A stretch of 64,000 bases of DNA, from contig CACYTI010000006.1 of the NCBI GenBank assembly GCA_902777275.1, positions 1-64,000 of the forward strand. Reading direction: 5' to 3'. The notes below the pieces were generated by a model. That model did not search any database, was not told the origin of the DNA, and saw nothing but the letters and a program-made list of their open reading frames with translations. The DNA is from an uncultured Ruminococcus sp. GTDB taxonomy: Bacteria > Bacillota > Clostridia > Oscillospirales > Acutalibacteraceae. Shown piece by piece: positions 24,542-33,047 of this stretch. The position numbers were made by a program, and so were the translations under genes. Within the stretch, counting starts at the first letter, position 1. Every line of letters starts with the position of its first letter.

Positions 24542-24661
24542 AGTTAAAACATCCTTTCATTTATGAAAATTTGTAAAAATACAAAGTATTTTATACTCAC
24601 TTACATTATAGTATATTTTTTAACTTTTAGCAATAGAATTTAATGACTTTTTAACAAAAAT

Positions 24662-25180
24662 TCACGATAAATTATTAATGTCCGACCACTTGTGACGGTG
24701 CAGCTCGCCTTTGTTTTGCAGATTCGGATAATCCCACTGGCGCAGCACCTCATAGGCGGCTACAGCGACCGAGTTTGAAAGGTTCAGGCTTCTCGCGTCG
24801 CTTATCATCGGCAGCCGCAGAGTGCGGTCGGGATACTTCATAAGAAGGTGCTCGGGCAGTCCGCGCGTTTCCTTGCCGAAAAGCAAAAAGCAGTTGTCGG
24901 GATAGCTCACGTCGCTGTGGCGGTGCGTTCCCTTTGTTGAGAAGAGGAAGAATTCGCCGCCCTTGTTCTTCTCAAAAAAATCTTCAAGGCTTTCGTAGTA
25001 TGTGATATCAAGGAGATACCAGTAATCGAGCCCCGCGCGTTTTAGCTTGCGGTCGTCAACGGTAAAGCCCATCGGCTTGACGATATGCAGCCGCGCACCG
25101 GTTGCGGCGCAGGTGCGGGCGATATTGCCCGTGTTTTGGGGTATTTCGGGCTCTACAAGAACCAAATTAAGAGTAGACAA
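24662..25180 (-). CDS. trmL: tRNA (cytidine(34)-2'-O)-methyltransferase
   Basis: A SPOUT-family methyltransferase that methylates the wobble ribose of certain tRNAs using S-adenosylmethionine. LNLVLVEPEIPQNTGNIART is the TrmL opening, with LFGKETRGLPEHLL and LPMISDARSLNLSNSVAVAAYE forming the knotted cofactor site. The start is most likely TTG 25180 because AAAGGAAATG lies eight bases upstream and family proteins begin here; TTG 25216 would add 12 residues with no ribosome site. Product is about 172 residues with a short C-terminal extension. Confidence 0.9.
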   Translation of the reverse strand: MSTLNLVLVEPEIPQNTGNIARTCAATGARLHIVKPMGFTVDDRKLKRAGLDYWYLLDITYYESLEDFFEKNKGGEFFLFSTKGTHRHSDVSYPDNCFLLFGKETRGLPEHLLMKYPDRTLRLPMISDARSLNLSNSVAVAAYEVLRQWDYPNLQNKGELHRHKWSDINNLS

Positions 25181-25316
25181 ATAATCATTTCCTTTCGGTT
25201 TTGAAAAAAATTCCAAATAAAATAATAATAAAAATCATAAAATAAAAAAATAACAATACTAATCTATTGTAAATCGTAAACACTAATTGTGCAAGTTTTT
25301 TCTTGTTAATTTTTAA

Positions 25317-25490
25317 AGGAAACACTGATTAATTTGGGTGCACAAATTGCGCCGTCAGATTTTTCGTCAGGGTGCACAAATAAATTGAGGTAAGGCTGAC
25401 GCCTTGCCGAGATTTTTTGGGCAGTCTGACGGAAAAGATGCAAGCAAGTTGCGTGCCCAGCCGTCAGGCGTGAAATAATCAGTGGTTCCT
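25317..25490 (+). repeat. 174-bp MITE-like element, copy 2
   Basis: Same length and orientation as 4865-5038, with terminal inverted repeats AGGAAACACTGATTAATT / AGGAACCACTGATTATTT (right end on the opposite strand). It again ends a few bases before a ribosome binding site, here that of the small gene at 25507. Confidence 0.85.
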
Positions 25491-25506
25491 TAAAGGAAGT
25501 GATATT

Positions 25507-25686
25507 TTGAGCAAACCGTTGACAAGTATGGTAAAGGGCATAGCGGTCGGAATGATAGCAGGTGCGTGTTTAGGCGTAGTAGGAAAGACTGCCGCAGACG
25601 AAAACCCGAAGATCCGCAAGAAAGTGTGCCGTGTAAAGCGCACTATGGGAGACGTAGCCGACACCGCAAAATATATCCTAAAATAA
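25507..25686 (+). CDS. Small protein with a glycine/alanine membrane-like segment
   Basis: A 59-residue reading frame starting at TTG 25507 after AAAGGAAGTG; an upstream GTG stops after three codons. The product has a hydrophobic stretch (MVKGIAVGMIAGACLGVVG) and then a charged, amphipathic tail (ENPKIRKKVCRVKRTMGDVA). This layout resembles small YtxH-like proteins, but it is too short to assign. The MITE-like repeat lies immediately upstream. Not in an operon. Confidence 0.5.
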   Translation: MSKPLTSMVKGIAVGMIAGACLGVVGKTAADENPKIRKKVCRVKRTMGDVADTAKYILK

Positions 25687-26205
25687 TAATTGCCGTGATG
25701 GGGCAGGTCGGCGACTGAGTCGCATACAGGGCGTCCGTTGCCACGGGAGGGAAAGGCGCCTATTAAAACGTTTTGATAAAATAAAAGCCTTTCTTCAATG
25801 GCGCGGTCAAACGCGGGAATTGGAGGAAGGCTTTTCAATGGACAATTGACATTGGACAAATTAAGCTGTACAGGTTATTGCTGCGATTTAGTGCGTCGGC
25901 GGGCGTTCGGTTAAACTATATACCGTTGACTATGGGCGGGTTGAATTTATATGATGTTATCCTTAACGTCGTAGAGGCGCACCGATGTGTGCGCCCGGGG
26001 GCGCTGAATCAAATGTTTTGTTTCCTATCGACAATAGGGACGGGGAATATACGTCGGTGCACGGGCGACACAATGGTCGCCCCTACGATGTCAAGGTGAT
26101 GTTTACTATGAATTTCACCTTTAATGCCAAACATAAAACGCGGGCGCAAAACCCATGAACAAATCAACGTCAAGGAGCGCGGATTGACTGTCGGCTCAGC
26201 CGACC

Positions 26206-26323
26206 GTGTGTATAGTGTATGTTGAAGGTTGAGAATTGCCACACGAAAAAGAGCTTGCCTATGCAGTTTTTGGGGTGTATGTTTATGAGTTTCCACATAC
26301 ACTGATATACACTGACACACACC
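26206..26323. repeat. Element with copy-specific terminal 10-bp repeats, copy 3
   Basis: The left end (GTGTGTATAGTGTATG) and right end (three 10-base units CATACACTGA, TATACACTGA, CACACACC) are inverted relative to each other. The arrangement parallels two elements at 54107-54236 and 54263-54384, whose ends have other sequences. Confidence 0.5.
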
Positions 26324-26340
26324 GATAGATTGATCCGCAT

Positions 26341-26388
26341 AAAAAATCCCTTCAAAACCGTTTAAAACGCGAATCGAAGGGATTTGAT
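26341..26388 (-). terminator. Terminator of M23 peptidase gene
   Basis: AAATCCCTTC/GAAGGGATTT stem with a T run on the minus strand. Confidence 0.75.
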
Positions 26389-26404
26389 TATTTACTGTAA
26401 CAAA

Positions 26405-27829
26405 TCAATATACAAAATCAAGCGGATTAAGATACTCTCCGTCGTAGCGGATCTCAAAATGCAGGTGGGGACCCGTTGAGTTGCCCGTGGAGCCTACGTA
26501 AGCTATCACGTCGCCCTGACTTACATAATCTCCCGTTGAGCAGGCGAGCTCGCTTGCGTGACCGTAAACGGTTACATAGCCGTTGCCGTGGTCGATCATA
26601 ACGTAGTTGCCGTAGCCGCCGCCGTCGTTGCCCGACCAAATAACCGTGCCGCTGTCCGCGGCGATTATCGGCTGACCGTAGTCGTCGCCGCCCGCGATGT
26701 CAATGCCGCAGTGCATTCTTCCCCAGCGCTCTCCCATATAGCTGGTGATATTGTGGGTGTGGGGGAGAGGCCAAATAAAGCCGCTGCCGTAATAGCTTCC
26801 GCTGTCGGAGCTGCTGTGGTCGTCCCCGGAGTAGCTGTCCTCGCTTTGACTGCTGTCCGTGCTTTCCGTACTTTCCTCGCTTTCCTTAGCTTTGGCTGAG
26901 CCGACGAGCTTCTTTTCGGGTATGGTTTCAATAACCGTGCGTTCGTCGGTAACTTTCGAGCCCGCGTCCTCGCCGTCGATATAGCTGAGGCGAACGGTGT
27001 AGCGGACAACGCCGTCCTGACCATCCTGAATGATCTCCTCGTAGTCGTCGGGAAGGCTTTCGTCCACTGTCACTTCGGTGCCGTGCTCTACCTCTTCCTC
27101 GTAGATCCAGTCGGTCTCAAGGCGTATAGAATACATATACTGAGTTTCTTCCATGATCGCGTCAACGCTCACGGGCGCTTCGCCGCCGTCATAGGGCTTG
27201 ACCTCTACCTTGTTCGCGAATTCCGTCGTTGTGCTGCTGTCGTAGCCCTCGCGCGCGTCGCTGAGCACCTTGTCAAGCGCATTCACAAGTGCTCTGCCGT
27301 CGTTTACAACGCCGATAAACTCACCGTCAATATACAGGGCGCAGGCACCGCTTCCTATATTGTAGCTGCTGCCGCCGTTGGCTTTATCGCCGCCTCTGCC
27401 GATAAGACTTACAGGCTCGTCAAGGGTGGACGGTATTGTCGGAACGGCTGCATACGTTGTCTGCGGCTGAGTTTCCGCCTGAGTTTCCGTTATTTCGGGC
27501 TTAGCCTTGCCCGAAGAGGCGGCGTTGAGAGCACCCGCTGCGGTCACGGCTGAAATCATTGCCACGCTTACGCCTGCCGCGACGATAAGCACGACGCGTT
27601 TTTTGTAGACGCGCTTCACGGGAGCAACGCCGACCATGTGAGCAGGCTGAAGCTTATCCTCCGACGCTTTGAAAAAACTGCTTTTCTTAGCTTTTCTGTC
27701 GGTTTTCTTTCGCGCAGTGCTGCGCGGATTGTTTTTCGGCGCGTCATAGGGCGAAAGGCTTTCGATTTCCTCAAACCCGTCCACGCCTAAAAATTTGATT
27801 TCCTCGTTTTTCCTGTCTTTTCTCTTCAA
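26405..27829 (-). CDS. Membrane-anchored G5-domain M23 (LytM) peptidase
   Basis: A 474-residue cell-wall hydrolase. A cytoplasmic, basic N-terminus (about 1-75) is followed by one transmembrane helix (VVLIVAAGVSVAMISAVTAAG, about 79-99), an Ala/Thr/Pro-rich linker, a region that resembles the LysM-peptidase spacer of clostridial M23 proteins, a G5 domain (about 240-310, EEEVEHGTEVTVDESLPDDY), a Ser/Glu linker and the catalytic M23 domain (about 355-474). Zn2+ ligands are visible in MHCGIDIAGG (HxxxD) and GPHLHFEI (HxH). It cleaves peptide cross-links of peptidoglycan outside the cell. The start is TTG 27829, behind AGGAG seven bases upstream. Activity in growth or sporulation cannot be told. 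Confidence 0.9.
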   Translation of the reverse strand: MKRKDRKNEEIKFLGVDGFEEIESLSPYDAPKNNPRSTARKKTDRKAKKSSFFKASEDKLQPAHMVGVAPVKRVYKKRVVLIVAAGVSVAMISAVTAAGALNAASSGKAKPEITETQAETQPQTTYAAVPTIPSTLDEPVSLIGRGGDKANGGSSYNIGSGACALYIDGEFIGVVNDGRALVNALDKVLSDAREGYDSSTTTEFANKVEVKPYDGGEAPVSVDAIMEETQYMYSIRLETDWIYEEEVEHGTEVTVDESLPDDYEEIIQDGQDGVVRYTVRLSYIDGEDAGSKVTDERTVIETIPEKKLVGSAKAKESEESTESTDSSQSEDSYSGDDHSSSDSGSYYGSGFIWPLPHTHNITSYMGERWGRMHCGIDIAGGDDYGQPIIAADSGTVIWSGNDGGGYGNYVMIDHGNGYVTVYGHASELACSTGDYVSQGDVIAYVGSTGNSTGPHLHFEIRYDGEYLNPLDFVY

Positions 27830-27941
27830 TTTGTTTCTCCTATCCGGTTACCGAAAATGTGTAAGATATTCATTGCCGGATCGCAATGTACCTTCCGTAG
27901 CATATTATACCAAACTCTTCGGAAATTTCAATATAAGAAAT

Positions 27942-27983
27942 AAAAAACGGAGTTATTCATATAATGCACACAAATAACTCCGT
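27942..27983 (-). terminator. Terminator of GH25 lysozyme gene
   Basis: ACGGAGTTATT / AATAACTCCGT stem with a T run on the minus strand. Confidence 0.8.
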
Positions 27984-28075
27984 CTGAATTTGTTTAAAAA
28001 CACAATAATTCTTTTTAACAATTATGAAAACAGTCCGCTGAACGCTTTATTCCCACCAATTGTCCCTGAAAAACT

Positions 28076-28942
28076 CTACCCTGTAAATCTCAGATTAAGG
28101 TCGGCGTCGCCTGTTATGCCGTCTACGGCGGCGGTTTTGGAATATTGCCACATACCGATAGCGTAGGGGAAGGACGGGTATGCGGCGTCGTATTCGCTGT
28201 ACCACAGCTCGATGTCCGAAAGCAGGCTCATGTCGTATTTTTTGGAGATTTCGGCGTCTGAGGCGTAAATCATAGGCTGCCAACCAAAGCCCTTGACGGC
28301 GTCGCAAAAGGCGCGCGCGCATGACGTAGCCTGATCAACGGTTAGGTCGTCGGTTCGCGCCTCGTCGTCCTTGATGATTTCCCAATCGTAGGCGATAGGA
28401 TAGTCAAGATTTAGGTCGCCGACAAGCTGACGGCAGTACTCCGCTTCCTCGCGCGCTTCCTCGGGGGTGATCGCCTGAGAGAAGAAGTAACCGCCGGTTT
28501 TCAAGCCGGCCGCCTGAGCGCCGGCTATGTATTCCGCTGCCTTGTCGTCGGCGTAGAGCAAGCCTTCATCGCCGTAGCCTCTGCCGCCGAGCCGAACCAT
28601 TACAAAGCTTATTCCCGCATTTTTCACCCGCTCCCAGTCAACATCGCCGTTGTATGAGGATACGTCGATTCCCGTTTCGCAGGCGGGCTGTCCGTTTTTG
28701 CTGTAAATGATAAAGCCGTTTTCCTCCGAAAAATCCTCGGGCGACAGGTCGCTCTGAGCCGTTCCGCTTGCCCCCGTGGTCGCAGCAGTCGGGTCGGAGG
28801 CTTTTGTGTCGGAGTCTGAGGATAAAACAGAAGTCTCGGCTTTTGAGTCCTCTTTTCCGCTTTCGGCTTTTGTTCCGCAGCCGCACATCAGGGCTGAGAA
28901 AAGCACAGCGGCGGCAAGAGCAGTGCAAATGTATTTTTTCAT
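28076..28942 (-). CDS. GH25 lysozyme (muramidase) lipoprotein
   Basis: A 288-residue exported lipoprotein: signal peptide with lipobox LMCGC around residue 21-22, then a Ser/Thr/Ala-rich spacer to about residue 70, then a GH25 domain. GIDVSSYNGDVDWERVKNAG is the opening Asp strand; YDWEII contains the DxE catalytic pair. It hydrolyses the beta-1,4 bond between N-acetylmuramic acid and N-acetylglucosamine. Because it is membrane-tethered it likely acts on the cell's own wall. It has its own terminator; the M23 gene follows on the same strand. Confidence 0.92.
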   Translation of the reverse strand: MKKYICTALAAAVLFSALMCGCGTKAESGKEDSKAETSVLSSDSDTKASDPTAATTGASGTAQSDLSPEDFSEENGFIIYSKNGQPACETGIDVSSYNGDVDWERVKNAGISFVMVRLGGRGYGDEGLLYADDKAAEYIAGAQAAGLKTGGYFFSQAITPEEAREEAEYCRQLVGDLNLDYPIAYDWEIIKDDEARTDDLTVDQATSCARAFCDAVKGFGWQPMIYASDAEISKKYDMSLLSDIELWYSEYDAAYPSFPYAIGMWQYSKTAAVDGITGDADLNLRFTG

Positions 28943-29059
28943 AAATATACCTCTTTTCTTTTTTTGATATATATTTGATATATTTTTCGATAAAAATCAT
29001 TTGAAATCAGTATATCATATAATTAAAAAACTGTAAACAATGAAAATTTTCAAAGGGTA

Positions 29060-29088
29060 TTGAAAAAAATTACAATGTTTAGTATAAT
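29060..29088 (+). promoter_or_regulatory. Promoter of tandem-repeat protein gene
   Basis: TTGAAA (29060-29065) and TATAAT (29083-29088) are 17 bases apart, in the divergent region after the lysozyme gene. Confidence 0.6.
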
Positions 29089-29166
29089 ATACTATCATGG
29101 ATAATTTTTTAAAAATGATTTATTTGCGTAAAATCATAAACGTAAAAACGACAGGCAGGTGATTGA

Positions 29167-29667
29167 GTGAATAACGCATATCCTTCGGGATACAGAAAGA
29201 AAAAAATTCCCGAGCTGTTAAAGGCGATCGACGAGTGCACTTCACTCAGTCAGCTATTCGCGCTGATCCAGCATGAGCAGATTGAAATTTATATGCACGC
29301 ACAGTCGGGCGCGTCTAATTTGCAGCCCCGCAAGCTCTCGTCAAAGGAGATAATCGAAAACAATGAATTGCCCTTGGACAGGCTTAAGGCTGAGGTGAAG
29401 CGGGCGGTTTGCGGAGCCTACGTCCCCCAAAAGGTGAGCGAGGCGGACAGCAAGCTGATTCAGGCTATTCGCGACACCAAGACGCTAAGCGAGCTGTTTA
29501 CGCTTATTCAGCGCGAGCACATTATGATTCCCATGCACGCACAGTCCGGAGCTTCAAATCTTACACCCAAAAAGCTTGAGCCAAAGCTTCAGGCAGACAG
29601 CCTTGAATCGCCGTTTGACAGGTTCAAGGCAGAGGTGGTCAGGTCGCTTGTAGAGAGCGGAAAATAA
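29167..29667 (+). CDS. Unrecognised protein made of two tandem ~70-residue repeats
   Basis: A 166-residue protein with a GTG start behind AGGCAGGTG. No signal peptide or membrane segment is seen, so it is probably cytosolic. Residues about 17-87 and 97-163 are two copies of one unit: an amphipathic helix (LSQLFALIQHEQI / LSELFTLIQREHI), the strictly conserved MHAQSGASNL, then a helix (PLDRLKAEVKRAV / PFDRFKAEVVRSL). Internal duplication with an invariant polar motif suggests a binding or catalytic loop used twice. I do not recognise the family. Confidence 0.75.
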   Translation: MNNAYPSGYRKKKIPELLKAIDECTSLSQLFALIQHEQIEIYMHAQSGASNLQPRKLSSKEIIENNELPLDRLKAEVKRAVCGAYVPQKVSEADSKLIQAIRDTKTLSELFTLIQREHIMIPMHAQSGASNLTPKKLEPKLQADSLESPFDRFKAEVVRSLVESGK

Positions 29668-29754
29668 TTTTACGGTTCAGGCGACACGTTTTTTGCTTTT
29701 TTGCTCTGACCTTGCGTTATACTCGGCATCACGGGCGTTTGCCCGAAAGCATAA

Positions 29755-29827
29755 AGGGAATCTCTGATAATTCAAAGTCGTGCAGATCCCGTGCTTATGC
29801 GCGGTAGGGAATTGTTAGAAGATCCCT
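29755..29827. repeat. 73-bp dispersed repeat, copy 1
   Basis: Ends are imperfect inverted repeats (AGGGAATCTCTGATAATTC; the opposite end reads AGGGATCTTCTAACAATTCC). The core CGTGCTTATGCGCGGT recurs at 47918-47992 and, inverted, at 60855-60919. A solo-end-like version is at 31356-31377. Confidence 0.7.
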
Positions 29828-29859
29828 AAAGAATCTTTTATGAAAAGAGAGGGATTTAA

Positions 29860-31278
29860 ATGAAAACAACAAAACGTATGCTTGCCGCGCTGCTTGCCGT
29901 TATGATGGTGTTTACAACGTTTACCGCTGTAAGCGCATTTGCGGCAGATTCAGACGTTGAGACCACTGCTGCCGACGGCGAGCTTACGGAAAACATTCAG
30001 CCTGTTTCGGCTGATGAAGAGCTGCCCGAGGAGGCTGTCAACGCGTCTTCGACGTTCTCGGGAAAAGTGACCGGTTTGTGCAAGACCACAATTGAATCCA
30101 ATAAAATCGGATTGAAGTGGAATAAGACCGAGGGCGCGACCGGCTACTCCGTATACTACAGCGATGCCGACAAAGGAACGGTTTACGCAAAGGTTTGCGA
30201 TGTTACACAGACTTCCGCTGTTGTGAGCAATCTCAAACAGGCGACCATGTATTACCTCAAGGTCGCAGCTTATGTCGAAAAGAGCGGCAAAAGACAGTAC
30301 GGTCCCACAACAAGGCTGACCACGGCAACACAGCCCGAAAAGCCCACTTCACTTTTGAGGACCCATTCATCTAACATAGTTGAAGTTAAGTGGAACGTCA
30401 ACAACAACGCGACGGGCTACAAGGTTTTCCGCTCTTCTGCGGAAAGCGGAAACGAATTCGTACTTGTCAAGACTATTTCAGGCAAAAACAACAACCGCTA
30501 CACCGATGAAAATGTCAAGCTGGGCAAAATATATGTGTACAAGATCGTCACATACCGCAAGCTGACAAACGGCAATATGTATCATTCTCCGGGTTCTTCA
30601 ATCACCTGCTTGGCGGGACTTTGCGCTCCCGGATTCTCAATCAGCACAAAGCTTTACAAGGTTACGGTCAACTGGAACAAAAATGCCTATGCCACACGCT
30701 ATGACATTTACTACTCAACAAATCAAAACGCAACGGCATACACGTTCGCAGGCTCCTCAACGGGAAGCTCATTTACGACCGCTCGTTTATCTGCGAATCA
30801 AAAGCTTTATTTCCGCGTTTATCCCATTTACAAGGGCAACGGCAAGACAATCACCGGCACGGCTAACACCAAGGCGATCACCGTTTCCAATGCGATATAC
30901 GGCGTTGCAACGGGAAGCACGTATGTTGAAATCAGCATAAGCCAGCAGCGTATGTGGTTCTACAAGAGCGGAAAGCTTATGGTAGACACACCCGTTGTTA
31001 CCGGTATGAGATACTCAATGGATACTCCCAAGGGATATTTTGATATTTATTCCCGCGCGAGAGATACATACCTGACAGGACCCGGATACAGCTCTCACGT
31101 TGATTACTGGATGGCATTCTGCGGAGGCTGCGGAATCCACGACGCAAGCTGGCGTTCCAGCTTCGGCGGCAACATCTATACATATGATGGCTCTCACGGC
31201 TGTGTAAACACACCGTACAACGCGGTGAAAACGATCTATAACAATACCGGTTACGGCACTCCGGTTATAGTTTACTAA
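29860..31278 (+). CDS. Secreted L,D-transpeptidase with fibronectin type III domains
   Basis: A 472-residue exported protein: signal peptide (1-28, VSAFA), an acidic spacer, three Fn3-like domains (about 68-155, 160-250, 255-340; repeated KxxWN and Y(Y/F)xKVxxY strands) and a C-terminal YkuD domain (about 350-472). The YkuD catalytic motif is GIHDASWR...GSHGCVNTPYNAV, with Cys near residue 448. It makes 3-3 cross-links in peptidoglycan or attaches proteins to it; the Fn3 modules space it from the surface. A single gene with its own terminator. Confidence 0.93.
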   Translation: MKTTKRMLAALLAVMMVFTTFTAVSAFAADSDVETTAADGELTENIQPVSADEELPEEAVNASSTFSGKVTGLCKTTIESNKIGLKWNKTEGATGYSVYYSDADKGTVYAKVCDVTQTSAVVSNLKQATMYYLKVAAYVEKSGKRQYGPTTRLTTATQPEKPTSLLRTHSSNIVEVKWNVNNNATGYKVFRSSAESGNEFVLVKTISGKNNNRYTDENVKLGKIYVYKIVTYRKLTNGNMYHSPGSSITCLAGLCAPGFSISTKLYKVTVNWNKNAYATRYDIYYSTNQNATAYTFAGSSTGSSFTTARLSANQKLYFRVYPIYKGNGKTITGTANTKAITVSNAIYGVATGSTYVEISISQQRMWFYKSGKLMVDTPVVTGMRYSMDTPKGYFDIYSRARDTYLTGPGYSSHVDYWMAFCGGCGIHDASWRSSFGGNIYTYDGSHGCVNTPYNAVKTIYNNTGYGTPVIVY

Positions 31279-31309
31279 AAAATATCGCTTAAAATAATAA
31301 TCGCTTAAT

Positions 31310-31342
31310 AAAAACGGCAGTCCGGTTTGGGCTGCCGTTTTT
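31310..31342. terminator. Terminator between L,D-transpeptidase and convergent lipoprotein gene
   Basis: AAAACGGCAG/CTGCCGTTTTT stem, usable on both strands. Confidence 0.8.
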
Positions 31343-31355
31343 GAAAACTTATTTG

Positions 31356-31377
31356 AGGGAACCTCTAACAATTCCCT
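31356..31377. repeat. Solo-end remnant of the 73-bp repeat
   Basis: AGGGAACCTCTAACAATTCC plus CT matches both ends of the 73-bp family with the core missing. It lies a few bases after the stop of the lipoprotein gene. Confidence 0.45.
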
Positions 31378-31381
31378 TGAT

Positions 31382-32869
31382 TTATTTGGCTGTTACAACG
31401 AAAATGTCATAGTTACCTTTTTCGGTTGAGCCGTTGATGCTGTTATACGCGAAAATATATTGAGTGTTATCTCTGCCTATGACTGCATCAAAGCTTCCGT
31501 AGCTGTCGATAAGCTTGCTGCCTGTGCGTGTTTCGTACATATCGTAAACATTGCCGACATTTTTCTTTACAAACCAATTGTTATCAATATAGCCGTCAAG
31601 TGAATACGATTTATCTTTATAATTGTAGTATAGATGACCGTCGTCAGTCTTTTTATATCTGTAAAAATTGTCGTCGCCGTACCCGTCCTCATCTTTTTTA
31701 AATTGAAGAAGAATATTGCCCTGTTTGTCAAAAACAATTTCTTTTTCGGAATTGTAAGCGCAGTATGCGTCTTTGAAAGTTTTATCATACTTAAGAGATG
31801 TAAAGCTCTCCTGAAATGCCTTTGTGCCGTCTGTTTTGTAAATATAATTATCGCAGAGTACAAAGTCGTTGGTTACATAGGACAGAGAAGAATTAAAATC
31901 AGGTGAAATAAATTCCCCGTCTTTGCTTATGAGCTTGTATTTGCCGCCCGAAGTTCTTGCTTCATAATAGTAACCGTCAAAGCTGTTGATTGAGTAATCT
32001 TTTGAATCAAAGTTAAAAAGACGCTCTCCGTCATTGGAAAATACTGCGCTGTTTCCGTTTATTTCAAGCACATATGAGCCGTCGCTGAACAGTTTTCTTC
32101 CGTCGGTTATCTCGTTTCCGCTTCCATCCTTAGTATGCTCTTTGCCGCTGTCGTCGGTAAAGGTGATGAAATCACCTTTAGCGCTGATCCTGTATGGCTT
32201 TGTTCCGGAAACACCGCTTAAAGCAGCCTTTTTTTCAAGGTCATAAATCTCCCATTTTCCGGTATACATTGTATCGCCTTCACTTGGGGAGAGCGAGAAC
32301 ATTTTATCGGTTGAGTAGACCAACGCGCTGTCCTTGTCGTTAGTTATCTTATCTGCGGTAACAGCTTTTGCATATTTATCGTTTAAAAGTGAAACGCTCG
32401 CATATTTGCAAGGAACGATCTCAACGCCGTTTTCGTCTGCAAGACCACAGCTGTTTAAGTTGTCGCTGACGTCTGCAACAATAAAAAATCCTTTTTGGTT
32501 GTTCTCGGCAGTTTCTTCTTTGACAACTTTGTATTTTGCTCCGGAGTCACTTTTTCCGTCAAGCGAAACAATACCGTATTTGCCGTTTTCATCCTGATAA
32601 ATAACGCCCGAGCTTGTAATATTTGTTGATTTGGCATTGAAATTGACGCTGCCTGTTTTTTGTGCTGTGAATGTACCGAAATCTGATGATCCGGAGTTGC
32701 CGGATTGAGCCGAGTCGCTTGCTTTCGCCTTTGAATTGCCGTCTGCCTGCGAAGCCGCGCTTTCGGAACCGGTTATTGAATTTGCAGTAGAACTGCTGCC
32801 GGAACAGCCAGCCAAACCGGTAATCAGTACTGACGCGGCGAAAACCGCGCACAACAATCTTTTTTTCAT
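31382..32869 (-). CDS. Lipoprotein with WG-repeat-like beta structure
   Basis: A 495-residue lipoprotein: signal peptide with lipobox LAGC (Cys about residue 22), a Ser/Ala spacer to about residue 65, then repeated beta units such as YQDENGKYGIVSLDG, LADENGVEIVPCKYASVS and SKDGEFISPDF. These resemble degenerate WG repeats, which form beta-propeller-like binding surfaces. No catalytic motif is visible. ATG behind AAGAAGGAG. Function unknown; a surface binding or structural role is likely. Confidence 0.75.
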   Translation of the reverse strand: MKKRLLCAVFAASVLITGLAGCSGSSSTANSITGSESAASQADGNSKAKASDSAQSGNSGSSDFGTFTAQKTGSVNFNAKSTNITSSGVIYQDENGKYGIVSLDGKSDSGAKYKVVKEETAENNQKGFFIVADVSDNLNSCGLADENGVEIVPCKYASVSLLNDKYAKAVTADKITNDKDSALVYSTDKMFSLSPSEGDTMYTGKWEIYDLEKKAALSGVSGTKPYRISAKGDFITFTDDSGKEHTKDGSGNEITDGRKLFSDGSYVLEINGNSAVFSNDGERLFNFDSKDYSINSFDGYYYEARTSGGKYKLISKDGEFISPDFNSSLSYVTNDFVLCDNYIYKTDGTKAFQESFTSLKYDKTFKDAYCAYNSEKEIVFDKQGNILLQFKKDEDGYGDDNFYRYKKTDDGHLYYNYKDKSYSLDGYIDNNWFVKKNVGNVYDMYETRTGSKLIDSYGSFDAVIGRDNTQYIFAYNSINGSTEKGNYDIFVVTAK

Positions 32870-33047
32870 TTTATCTCCTTCTTTCCGTGCCTAAAGCACA
32901 AATTTCAATCATATAGATTATACTACAGTCGGTGGTTTGTGTCAACAAAAAACAATAATCTCCGCTTGAAATATTTGGGGCTTTTTGCTAATATAATAGT
33001 ATAAAAGCTTAAATAAGTATAAATAAATCCGATTTGGGGTGTTGAAC

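Larger units (their letters stand above)
25687..26404. repeat. Gene-free mosaic of dispersed repeats
   Basis: About 700 bases with no convincing gene. Parts recur elsewhere: GGCGCCTATT...GGAGGAAGGCTTTT (25757-25842) recurs at 37310-37387; GAGCGCGGATTGACTGTCGG with its GTCGGCTCAGCCGAC hairpin (26174-26205) recurs at 37400-37431; the block around TGTTTCCTATCG (about 25952-26040) recurs inverted near 53980-54090. A GTGTAT/ATACAC-bounded element follows at 26206-26323. The block is flanked by a small gene and the M23 terminator. Confidence 0.65.

Noticed and set aside
25878-26320. Short frames in the 25.9-26.3 kb gap
   Set aside because: They run through repeated DNA that recurs inverted elsewhere, without ribosome sites; treated as non-coding.
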